Source: Gammaproteobacteria bacterium
GTDB taxonomy: Bacteria > Pseudomonadota > Gammaproteobacteria > UBA9214
Direction: 5' to 3'
Assembly (NCBI GenBank): GCA_029859555.1
Contig: JAOUCV010000003.1
Location: forward strand, 1 to 22,163
Length of the DNA: 22,163 bases
Positions 16,901 through 22,163 of the stretch are shown here, one piece after another; within the stretch, counting starts at the first letter, position 1, and each line of letters opens with the position of its first letter. The notes beneath the pieces were generated by a model. That model saw only the letters and a program-made list of their open reading frames with translations, had not been told where the DNA came from and searched no databases. The position numbers and the translations under genes are program-made.

Positions 16901-16943
16901 GCCGTTGAAGGTGTCGGATATCTATCGGCGCCTGACGACCTGA
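13914..16943 (+). CDS. RlmI-like SAM methyltransferase domain fused to NorD/CbbO-type vWA protein
   Basis: This 1009-residue protein joins two families. Residues about 10-292 resemble RlmI/YccW-type class I methyltransferases: YELVDFGGGRKLERWG, SAM motif I VLHLFAGGGY (133-142), acidic motif II HVDAS (D158), then a motif IV region ILPVPPVGHGPKG (201-213) where the usual DPP is lost. Residues about 305-1009 are a full NorD/CbbO protein: helical middle part (LPACVNRFPDREDN, LYKALVVHLWAQTWFGSW), an acidic linker (about 617-670), and a C-terminal von Willebrand A domain. The vWA has an intact metal site, with D832-x-S834-x-S836, T905 and D933. CbbO/NorD proteins act with MoxR-type AAA+ ATPases (CbbQ/NorQ) to activate metalloenzymes such as Rubisco or NO reductase. 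No such ATPase is adjacent. ATG 13914 is chosen over TTG 13908. No good ribosome site is seen. The frame is uninterrupted. Confidence 0.88.
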   Translation: MLQPPTDSEASTSSVQVDTPLGDYELVDFGGGRKLERWGDILVECPDRLAQGKPASEQWSADWVYVQELGGGGHWQPTRSGLPREWQVTVNGQQLVCRLDEQGRVGFRGRELACADWICQRIEGCYDLDDIRVLHLFAGGGYVTARALQAGASVVHVDASEDMLQLCREQAGTQHVEYVHDDVVDYVEDLLRRQLRFDVIILPVPPVGHGPKGQMWDREVDMAKLVRYLPRLVSDNCLGVWLSTDGGANAWNAESLGQLLAEVLPGCTIEPLHPGVTARDGRVLPAGVAARWYDETEFLQTGAQPLTAVQLEERLDIHMISMGAAEEPARALAEFSRQQQDFVLHWVSIVTRTSSGMALNFVSYVCPALRLMDAAGVEAWLLACMDIYDTRGLHPAVVAFRDAEGFARDYKARSTGVSFEDVVNVLEVFVHGLNGRRLKLECGDHCYTDTETLFLPACVNRFPDREDNFQLYKALVVHLWAQTWFGSWRIEAREVLGRYADPDAALACFHALETLRLDACIRDTLPGVYRQLLRFRADSPVELNEHWQAAAERLSQPGARVEDTLLWLQRLAGSNIPGSVIYQGVMRPEAVEKVRAARLQADKQAFRMHMLHMQDGLREEADEQDDEAGELNEDGEVRLPFELRTVEADDEANGVTFEMQLDGRPIEPPDDVKGTMASIFQDLGEIPEEYLYAAGDGVYHAEAVEERSVEDVWKGTYHEEGAFLYNEWDYERQNYRKNWTVLRELDVAPVEDDFVGDTLVKYRGLTASLRRTFEALRGEDKMLKKQPYGENVDIDALVEACADTTMGLEMSDRLFTKKHKLERDIAVMFMVDMSGSTKGWINDAERESLVLLCESLETLGDRYAIYGFSGMTRKRCEVYRVKRFDEPYDVTVRGRISGIRPKDYTRMGVTIRHLCHLLKQVEARTKLLITLSDGKPDDYDTYRGAYGIEDTRQALIEARRDGIHSFCITIDTEAKDYLPHMYGAVNYTVIDEVRKLPLKVSDIYRRLTT

Positions 16944-17094
16944 AAATTTATATTGCCTCTTCACCACTGCTGTTGTTTTTACACCCGGCGGACTTCATTC
17001 CGGTTTGCAACAAGCAGTTAATTGCGTCTGCAACTCGTGATGTTTTTTGCGGTCAGACAAAACAACAACGAATTTCCAGACAGGGAGCCTGATT

Positions 17095-17382
17095 ATGTCT
17101 TTTGAAATTGAAGTTGAAAACATCAAGTGCGGTGGCTGTGCCGCCAGTATCGTAAAAGGTTTACAGGCTCTGGAAGGTGTTACCTCGGCAAGTGTCGATG
17201 TTGAGCGTGGTTGTGTCGCGGTCGAGGGTGATGTTGCACTGCGGCCGGTGGTTGCTGCACGTCTGCAGCAACTGGGTTACCCGGAGCTCGGCAGTGTTGA
17301 AGGGCTCACTTCTGCGAAGGCCAGGGCAAAGTCCTTTGTCAGTTGTGCGGTCGGTAAATTCAGTGATTCATCTTCGGATTGA
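17095..17382 (+). CDS. Heavy-metal-associated (HMA) domain protein, probable copper chaperone
   Basis: This 95-residue protein is one HMA fold plus a short tail. The metal-binding CxxC is in the first loop (IKCGGCAASIVKGL, C12 and C15), followed by the usual GVTSASVDVERGCVAVEG strand-turn-strand and a second helix with LQQLGYPE. The tail after residue 70 (KARAKSFVSCAVGKFSDSSSD) holds one more Cys. The ATG at 17095 is preferred because a CAGGGAG site lies just upstream and the HMA domain starts at once. It lies about 1 kb from ccoS and 3.5 kb from the start of ccoI, so delivery of Cu(I) to the CcoI ATPase for cbb3 oxidase assembly is a reasonable inference. Mercury or other soft metals cannot be excluded. 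Confidence 0.85.
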   Translation: MSFEIEVENIKCGGCAASIVKGLQALEGVTSASVDVERGCVAVEGDVALRPVVAARLQQLGYPELGSVEGLTSAKARAKSFVSCAVGKFSDSSSD

Positions 17383-17453
17383 GGCGCTGAGGGTAGATTG
17401 CATGGCGGCATAAAAACGCCAGGTAATTGTTATTAAACAATTTAATATATTTT

Positions 17454-17515
17454 TTGACAAAACATAAGAACATGCTAATATAAGCAATAACTGTAGGTTC
17501 TCATCAAGCAGGAGG
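17454..17515 (+). promoter_or_regulatory. Sigma70-like promoter and ribosome site of the small-protein operon
   Basis: A consensus TTGACA (-35) at 17454-17459 is followed after 16 bases by TAATAT at 17476-17481, or after 19 bases by TATAAG at 17479-17484. It lies in a strikingly AT-rich patch (17420-17490). A strong GGAGG ribosome site is at 17511-17515, just before the ATG at 17522. Confidence 0.65.
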
Positions 17516-17521
17516 TGTCCA

Positions 17522-17674
17522 ATGTACATCGATAGTCTGACGATAGCTGCATTTGTTGTGTTTGTTTTTGCGCTGGCAATGTTTGTGAAGCATTGTTTGG
17601 TTAACAGTTGCATCCTGTCATCCGACCGCAAGGTAACAAATGAAAATGCGACGCATGAGGGAGGCAGGAAATGA
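17522..17674 (+). CDS. Small single-pass membrane protein (50 residues)
   Basis: This frame starts with ATG six bases after a strong GGAGG ribosome site, behind a near-consensus promoter, and its stop overlaps the next start (ATGA). These three points support a real gene despite its size. The peptide has one hydrophobic helix (LTIAAFVVFVFALAMFV, about residues 6-22), two cysteines just after it (C25, C30), and a polar C-terminal tail (SSDRKVTNENATHEGGRK). It is not recognised. Tiny one-helix proteins are common in cbb3 oxidase loci (for example CcoQ, CcoH, CcoM), but no specific similarity is claimed. Confidence 0.7.
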   Translation: MYIDSLTIAAFVVFVFALAMFVKHCLVNSCILSSDRKVTNENATHEGGRK

Positions 17675-17976
17675 CCCTCGCAATGCAAACCGTCTGTCGT
17701 GCAACGGCCGGGAGCCTGGCCCCCGGTCACGTGGAAGCACTGCTGGCGAGCGGTGGCCAGCTGGTTGATGTACGTTCGCCGGCAGACTTTCGTCGCGACA
17801 GTCTTCCCGGTGCACTCAACCTGCCGCTTGATTCACTCTGTTATGAACATCATCAGCTGAACAGCCGACGTCCTGTCATTGTCTACGGTGCCAGTGAAGT
17901 ACGCAGTGTGCGTGCAGCACGATTACTCGCCGGCAAGGGTTTTTCGCGTATTTACCATCTTGCCGCAGGTCGTTAA
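17671..17976 (+). CDS. Rhodanese-fold protein lacking the catalytic cysteine
   Basis: This 101-residue protein is a single rhodanese domain: QLVDVRSPADFRRDSLPGALN (the CH2A-like block, residues 30-50), LPLDSL, then the active-site strand and loop PVIVYGASEVRSVRAARLL. At the position of the persulfide-forming Cys there is G73 (VYG instead of VYC). C57 is elsewhere and not at the active site. Sulfur transfer by the usual mechanism is therefore unlikely, and a binding or regulatory role is inferred. A GGGAGG ribosome site precedes the ATG, which overlaps the stop of the small membrane protein gene. The DUF2788 gene follows 11 bases after the stop. There is no signal peptide, so it is cytoplasmic. 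Confidence 0.85.
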   Translation: MTLAMQTVCRATAGSLAPGHVEALLASGGQLVDVRSPADFRRDSLPGALNLPLDSLCYEHHQLNSRRPVIVYGASEVRSVRAARLLAGKGFSRIYHLAAGR

Positions 17977-17987
17977 ACGACACGTCT

Positions 17988-18194
17988 GTGAACATCAGTA
18001 TCGAAACCTTCGAGAGCGGTTCGTTGACACTGGGTATTGGCGGACTGGTGTTGTACATGATCTATATTATGTACAGGCTGGCGCAGGAATCCGGTGCCGG
18101 GCGTTTCGGTAGCGCGATGATATTTGTTACCCTGGGTCTGGGTATTATCAGTTTTGCCGCGAAGTCGGTGATTCAGATGGTGATTCAGGTTTAG
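17988..18194 (+). CDS. DUF2788 family membrane protein
   Basis: This 68-residue protein begins with a GTG 11 bases after the rhodanese-like gene. It has two membrane helices (about residues 14-31 and 41-66) joined by a short loop LAQESGAGRFG. The pattern LGIGGLVLYMIYIMYRLA, the ESGAGRFG loop and a second helix ending FAAKSVIQ matches the DUF2788 family. Its function is unknown. It is the third gene of the small-protein/rhodanese-like/DUF2788 unit, and its last 47 bases overlap the 3' end of ccoS on the other strand. Confidence 0.85.
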   Translation: MNISIETFESGSLTLGIGGLVLYMIYIMYRLAQESGAGRFGSAMIFVTLGLGIISFAAKSVIQMVIQV

Positions 18195-18390
18195 CGCTGT
18201 CATCTTCGGTATTCTCGTCGCTGTCCTGCTTTTGCTTTACGATCACCGGGTCATCATTATCCATTATTATCAGGTGGGCCGGACCTTCCATGTCATCGAA
18301 TTGCCCGGAGCGTACTGCCCACAGGAATACCCAGACAATGATGCCGACCAGCACCAGCGACAGGGGGATCAACAGGTAAAGTATTTCCAT
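18148..18390 (-). CDS. ccoS: CcoS, cbb3-type cytochrome oxidase assembly protein
   Basis: CcoS is a small membrane protein needed for cofactor insertion into cbb3 oxidase. The 80-residue product has one N-terminal membrane helix (about residues 3-26) followed by the family block WAVRSGQFDDMEGPAHLIIMDND. That block is the hallmark of CcoS. A longer than usual polar Ser/Pro/Glu-rich tail follows (about residues 55-80). The gene starts 9 bases after the stop of ccoI and is surely cotranscribed. Its last 47 bases overlap the end of the convergent DUF2788 gene. Confidence 0.93.
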   Translation of the reverse strand: MEILYLLIPLSLVLVGIIVWVFLWAVRSGQFDDMEGPAHLIIMDNDDPVIVKQKQDSDENTEDDSAKPESPSESPTSRQN

Positions 18391-18399
18391 TTTGTCTAG

Positions 18400-20928
18400 T
18401 TACTTGCTCCGTGTCAGTCGCAGGGCATTAAGTACCACCAGCAGTGAGCTGGATGACATGCCGATGGCGGCCATCCACGGGGCGACAAATCCCAGCGCTG
18501 CTGCCGGCAGTGCAAGCAGATTGTAACCCGCCGCCCAGGAGAGATTCTGCCTGATAATCCGCAGTGTCTTGCCTGCCAGCCGCATACCGCGGGGCAGTGC
18601 CTCCAGGTTGTTTGACAGCAGTACCATGTCCGCGCTTGCCTGGCTGATATGGGCGGCGTCGCGCATAACGATGGAGACATTGGCGGCTGCCAGCACGGGC
18701 GCATCATTGATGCCGTCACCAACCATCGCTACCACGGCACCCTGTTGTTGCAGGGCCTGTACCTGCTGCAGTTTGTCGGCGGGTGACATGCCGGCGCGAA
18801 CGTCTTCAATACCGGTTTCAGCGGCCAGTTGCTGTGCCGCCGAGGCGCTGTCTCCACTCAGCAGCAGCACCTGTTTGCCGCTACGCTGTAATGTCCTGAT
18901 GACGGCGGCGGCTTCCGGTCGCCGGGTGTCACGCAACAGGAAACGGGCATGCAACTGGCGGGCGTCGGCCAGTATCACCTCGCTGCCATAACCCGGGTCC
19001 CCGGGCAGGGCGTCGTTACCGGCCTGTGTCTGTGTGGCAATGAAGTCTGCATTACCAATAAACCAGCGGGCGTCGTCGATATGTGCGCTGATGCCGGCAC
19101 CGGGGTGATTGCGGATGTCGCTTGCCATGACGGTTTTGCCGCCGCTTGCCGCCGTGATGATGGCCTTGCCGACCGGGTGTTCGGATTGCTGTTCCAGTGC
19201 CGCTGCGATTGCCAGCACGGTACGCTCATCAAGATGGGACAGGCACTGCACGCGGCTGACTGCCGGTGTGCCAAATGTCAGTGTGCCGGTCTTGTCAAAG
19301 ATGACATGGGTACATCGCGCCAGCGTCTCAAGGCTGTGGCTGCGGACGGTCAGCAAGCCATGGCCGAGCAGGGTGCCGGTTGCCGCACTGATAGCCGTGG
19401 GCGTGGCCAGTGACAGTGCGCAGGGGCAGGTTACCACCAGTATGGAAACGAGTATCGGCAGCCAGCTGTCAGGGGCCTGTTGCCACCAGTAGTAGCCAGC
19501 CACAGCAGCGATAACCAGCACAATGGCAACGAACCAGGATGCCACGCGATCGGCCAGCAGGGTGATGGCGGGCTTTTCGTTTTGCGCCTGTTCCAGCAGG
19601 CGCAGGATTTCTGCGAGTACGGTTTCCAGGCCGACCTGTTCTACCCGCAGGTACAGCGGACTCTCGATATTGATACTGCCGCCGATGAGGCGCGCACCCT
19701 GGTGCTTGCGCAGCGGTGTGCTCTCACCGGTCAGCAGTGCTTCGGATACGCTGGACTCGCCGTTGCTGATGGTGCCGTCGGCCGGTACTGACTCGCCGGG
19801 CTTGATGAGCACGGTGTCACCGGCCTGCAGTTCGGTCAGCGGGACGATCTCCTGTTGCTCGCCTGCAGCAGTACTAATGATGCGGGTCGCCATCGCGGGC
19901 ATCGCCTGGCTGAGTTGCTCCAGGGCTTCCGCGCCGCGCTTGCGTGCCATCAGCTCGAAATACCGACTGCTCAGCAGGAAAAAAATGAACATCACTACCG
20001 AGTCGTAATAAACCTCGCCCTGGCCGGTCCAGCTGGCATGTACGCTGCCGCTAAAGGCAACCAGAATGCCGAGCGCTACCGGTACATCCATGCCGACACT
20101 GCGGTTGCGCAGATCGCGCCAGGCACCGCGAAAAAAAGGTGCGCCGGAATACAGCAGTACCGGTGTCGTCAGTAACAGGCCGATCCAGCGGAAGAAGCTC
20201 CTGAAGCCGGCTTCCATGCCGGACCAGTCACCGATATACAGCGCTACGGAGAGCACCATCACCTGCATCCCGAGTACCCCGGCGATGCCAATACGGCGTA
20301 ACTGGTTGCGTCGTTCTCGTTCAAAGGCCTGCTGTTGCAGCTGCGGATCATACGGGTGTGCGCTATAGCCGATCTGGTGGATGGCTTGCAGGATGTCGCT
20401 GAGTTGTATCCGGGTGTCGTCCCAGCGGATACGTGCCCGGTGGGTGGCATAGTTGACCTGTACGTCGAGTACGCCCGGCAGTTGTGCCACGTGCCGTTCA
20501 TTCAGCCAGACGCAGGCGGCGCAGACGATACCCTCCAGGATCAGTGCCGCTTCCCGCTGATGTTCGCCGGCGCTGCGCACAAAGGTTTTCTGGATTTCCG
20601 GATGGTCGTAGACCTGGCTCTGGCGGATAAAGTCCGGCAACAGCGCCTGCCCGGTGGGTGAGGTCCCGGTGCGATGGCGATAGAAGCCTTCATTACCCGA
20701 GTCAACAATGGCCTGTGCCACGGCCTGACAGCCGTAGCAGCACATTGGCTGGTCGCGGCCTGCCACGGCGACACTGAGTGTCAGTCCTCGCGGTACCGGC
20801 AGGCCGCAATGAAAGCAGCTCGCTGGCGAATCTGTTGCAGCGGCGGAGGGCGTCGGGTTTGTAGCGGGTTCGGTGGGGGGCACGTCAGTAATCTTGGGAC
20901 CGGTGTTGTCAGCGGGCGTCGGCAGCAA
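18400..20928 (-). CDS. ccoI: CcoI/FixI, copper-transporting P1B-type ATPase for cbb3 oxidase
   Basis: This ATPase of up to 842 residues exports copper for cbb3 oxidase assembly. In order: an N-terminal Cys-rich segment of the type found in CcoI/FixI (CFHC at 38-41, CCYGC at 63-67), an HMA domain with CAAC at 136-139, membrane helices, the actuator loop TGES (400-403), the metal-channel motif CPC (501-503), the phosphorylation site DKTGT (D545), and the hinge GDGINDAP late in the protein. The CPC and Cys-rich N-terminus indicate Cu(I). The start is uncertain. The longest frame begins at a TTG (20928). A GTG at 20883 is an alternative and loses only a Pro/Thr-rich leader. ccoS follows in the same operon. 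The gene diverges from the yip1-ccoN unit, with an FNR box between. Confidence 0.95.
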   Translation of the reverse strand: MLPTPADNTGPKITDVPPTEPATNPTPSAAATDSPASCFHCGLPVPRGLTLSVAVAGRDQPMCCYGCQAVAQAIVDSGNEGFYRHRTGTSPTGQALLPDFIRQSQVYDHPEIQKTFVRSAGEHQREAALILEGIVCAACVWLNERHVAQLPGVLDVQVNYATHRARIRWDDTRIQLSDILQAIHQIGYSAHPYDPQLQQQAFERERRNQLRRIGIAGVLGMQVMVLSVALYIGDWSGMEAGFRSFFRWIGLLLTTPVLLYSGAPFFRGAWRDLRNRSVGMDVPVALGILVAFSGSVHASWTGQGEVYYDSVVMFIFFLLSSRYFELMARKRGAEALEQLSQAMPAMATRIISTAAGEQQEIVPLTELQAGDTVLIKPGESVPADGTISNGESSVSEALLTGESTPLRKHQGARLIGGSINIESPLYLRVEQVGLETVLAEILRLLEQAQNEKPAITLLADRVASWFVAIVLVIAAVAGYYWWQQAPDSWLPILVSILVVTCPCALSLATPTAISAATGTLLGHGLLTVRSHSLETLARCTHVIFDKTGTLTFGTPAVSRVQCLSHLDERTVLAIAAALEQQSEHPVGKAIITAASGGKTVMASDIRNHPGAGISAHIDDARWFIGNADFIATQTQAGNDALPGDPGYGSEVILADARQLHARFLLRDTRRPEAAAVIRTLQRSGKQVLLLSGDSASAAQQLAAETGIEDVRAGMSPADKLQQVQALQQQGAVVAMVGDGINDAPVLAAANVSIVMRDAAHISQASADMVLLSNNLEALPRGMRLAGKTLRIIRQNLSWAAGYNLLALPAAALGFVAPWMAAIGMSSSSLLVVLNALRLTRSK

Positions 20929-20999
20929 GCCGTTGCTGCGCGTAGCATAGCGTACTGTCCACAGCAGGGTCTGTACTGCGAATGGTTTTTTACAGTTAG

Positions 21000-21048
21000 T
21001 TGATTCAGATCAACTTGTGCCGGCCTTGCCGGCAAGATAATCCTCTCT
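21000..21048 (+). promoter_or_regulatory. Consensus FNR/Anr box with class II promoter for yip1-ccoN
   Basis: Bases 21000-21013 read TTGAT-TCAG-ATCAA, a perfect match to the FNR/Anr consensus. A GATAAT hexamer (5 of 6 to TATAAT) is at 21036-21041. With +1 at 21048, the box centre falls exactly at -41.5, the standard position for class II FNR activation toward yip1 and ccoN. No comparable -10 is seen on the ccoI side, though the same box (72 bases from the ccoI start) may also affect ccoI. Confidence 0.8.
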
Positions 21049-21187
21049 GGCCAGAGTGAAAACTGACTGAACAAGTGCAGTGATTTTGTAAATTATTGTC
21101 CAAAAACAAGGGTATTGACTCACTGGTTTGCAGATATGAGACTAGCGAGACACTGGACACCAGTAAAAAAATCAGGGGAGATTACCA

Positions 21188-21790
21188 ATGGTGCTACAAC
21201 ACGTATGGGGTTTGTTTACCGATCCAAAGCGTGAATGGGAAGCCATTCGCGACGATGAATGCACCATTGGCAAGTGTTACGCCATACACGTTCTGATTCT
21301 CGCGGCCATCCCGGCCATCTCCGGATTTATCGGCACCACCCAGTTTGGCTGGCAGATCGGTGCCGGTGATCCGGTCAGGTTGACACTGCAGAGTGCGAGC
21401 CTGATTGCAGTCGCCTACTATTTTGCAATGCTGGTTGGGGTGTATTCAATCGGCTGGATGATCCACTGGATGGGTGATACCTACGACGCGAAAGTGCCGT
21501 TGTCACAATGTGTGGTGCTGGCGGCCTACACGGCGACCCCGCTGTTTCTGATTGGCCTGATGGAACTCTATCCGGTGTTGTGGATCAACATGGTTGTGGG
21601 TATCCCGGCGCTGGCCTACACGGTATATCTGCTCTATACCGGCGTGCCTGTCATGATGGACATTTCCGAGGATCGCGGCTTCCTGTTTTCCAGTGCGGTG
21701 CTGGCCGTCGGACTGGTGGCTTTTGTGGCCTTGCTGGCGGCAACCGCTATTCTCTGGGGTATGGGCCTGGAGCCTCAGTTTACACGTTAG
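21188..21790 (+). CDS. Yip1-domain family membrane protein
   Basis: This 200-residue protein has five likely membrane helices and the Yip1-like N-terminus VWGLFTDPKREWEAIRDDE followed by helix one. This DPKREWEAI segment is typical of bacterial Yip1-family proteins. The rest has YSIGWMIHWMGDTYD and PLSQCVVLAAYTATPLFL, also family-like. A strong GGGGAG ribosome site precedes the ATG. The gene lies between the FNR-type promoter and ccoN, with 94 bases to ccoN, so it is likely coexpressed with the oxidase. Its function is unknown. A role in oxidase membrane biogenesis is only suggested by context. Confidence 0.88.
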   Translation: MVLQHVWGLFTDPKREWEAIRDDECTIGKCYAIHVLILAAIPAISGFIGTTQFGWQIGAGDPVRLTLQSASLIAVAYYFAMLVGVYSIGWMIHWMGDTYDAKVPLSQCVVLAAYTATPLFLIGLMELYPVLWINMVVGIPALAYTVYLLYTGVPVMMDISEDRGFLFSSAVLAVGLVAFVALLAATAILWGMGLEPQFTR

Positions 21791-21813
21791 CATTTGAACG
21801 CGACAGAATGTTA

Positions 21814-21829
21814 GAATATTCCGATATTC
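21814..21829. repeat. Inverted repeat upstream of ccoN
   Basis: GAATAT-TCCG-ATATTC is a perfect 6-bp inverted repeat in the AT-rich gap between yip1 and ccoN, 55 bases before the ccoN start. It might be an operator or an mRNA hairpin. It is not an FNR box and has no T-run, so it is not a terminator. Confidence 0.35.
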
Positions 21830-21884
21830 ATATTAATCAGTAGGGTTACTTACTGTTCTAGAAGGGATCAAGAGGGAGCTCAGA

Positions 21885-22163
21885 ATGGCAGATCAGCAAA
21901 CCTACAACTATAAGGTGGTCAGGCAGTTTTCTATTATGACCCTCGTATGGGCCATTGTCGGTATGACCGTGGGTGTGTTAATTGCGGCCCAGCTGGCGTG
22001 GCCGGCACTGAACTTCGATATTCCCTGGCTGACCTTCGGCCGTTTACGGCCATTGCATACCAATGCCGTGATCTTCGGTTTTGGTGGCTCGGCGCTGTTT
22101 GCAACGTCCTATTACGTGGTGCAGCGTACCTGCCATGTGCGGTTATTGAGTGACACGCTGGCA
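21885..22163 (+). CDS. ccoN: CcoN, cbb3-type cytochrome c oxidase catalytic subunit, N-terminal part
   Basis: The first 93 residues of ccoN are present and the gene runs off the window. It starts [20 protein letters not shown], then a membrane helix, then [18 protein letters not shown], the segment that carries a conserved heme-b ligand His (H61 in LHTNAVIFG). This is specific to cbb3 subunit I. The protein is the heme-copper catalytic subunit that reduces oxygen with high affinity at the cytoplasmic membrane. A GGGAG ribosome site precedes the ATG. Expression is likely from the FNR-type promoter upstream of yip1. ccoO and ccoP would be expected downstream, outside the view. Confidence 0.95.
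   Translation, partial: MADQQTYNYKVVRQFSIMTLVWAIVGMTVGVLIAAQLAWPALNFDIPWLTFGRLRPLHTNAVIFGFGGSALFATSYYVVQRTCHVRLLSDTLA

Noticed and set aside
21013..21035. GCCGGC-CTT-GCCGGC inverted repeat between the FNR box and the -10
   Set aside because: It lies upstream of the predicted transcription start, so it would not be in the RNA. A self-complementary hexamer repeated once is plausible by chance in GC-rich DNA.

Overview
The window reads as chromosome of a GC-rich, aerobic to microaerobic, sulfur-oxidising gammaproteobacterium. Grounds: a SoxXA cytochrome pair, a DsrC/TusE-family sulfur carrier, a cbb3 oxidase locus (ccoN, ccoI, ccoS) with a consensus FNR/Anr box, a SlyB-type lipoprotein, and a VF530 protein. 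The exact genus cannot be read from this sequence. No tRNA, rRNA, insertion sequence, prophage or CRISPR array was seen.

Layout. (1) 1-4879, plus strand: the end of a tripartite RND efflux operon (adaptor C-terminus, HAE1-type inner-membrane pump, NodT-type outer-membrane lipoprotein). (2) 4968-7819, minus strand: an LldP-type lactate permease, then a SpoU/TrmH-family RNA methyltransferase and a YjbQ protein in one short operon. (3) 8076-9861: a cytochrome c'-like protein (plus) facing soxXA (minus). soxXA has an FNR-like box upstream. (4) 10114-12894: a hemerythrin-like protein, a SlyB-like lipoprotein followed by a possible 50-residue membrane peptide and a strong terminator, and a minus-strand run of RRM protein, VF530 protein and a membrane-anchored unknown. 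(5) 13156-13568: a DsrC/TusE-like protein with its own terminator. (6) 13914-16943: a 1009-residue protein, the most unusual gene here. An RlmI-like SAM methyltransferase region with a degenerate motif IV is fused to a complete NorD/CbbO-type protein with a C-terminal von Willebrand A domain. No CbbQ/NorQ ATPase gene lies beside it. (7) 17095-22163: a cbb3 oxidase biogenesis neighbourhood with an HMA copper-binding protein, a tiny membrane protein, a rhodanese-fold protein lacking its catalytic Cys, a DUF2788 protein, ccoS and ccoI on the minus strand, a Yip1-family membrane protein, and the start of ccoN.

How the parts fit. SoxXA, the c-type cytochromes and the cbb3 oxidase could form one electron path from reduced sulfur to oxygen. 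FNR/Anr-like boxes upstream of both soxX and yip1-ccoN suggest that low oxygen controls both. CcoI, CcoS and the HMA protein would supply copper to the oxidase. The methyltransferase-CbbO fusion is the best candidate for an undescribed system. CbbO/NorD proteins normally work with a MoxR-type AAA+ ATPase to activate or remodel a metalloenzyme, so this fusion may be a remodelling adaptor with a SAM-binding or pseudo-enzyme recognition module.
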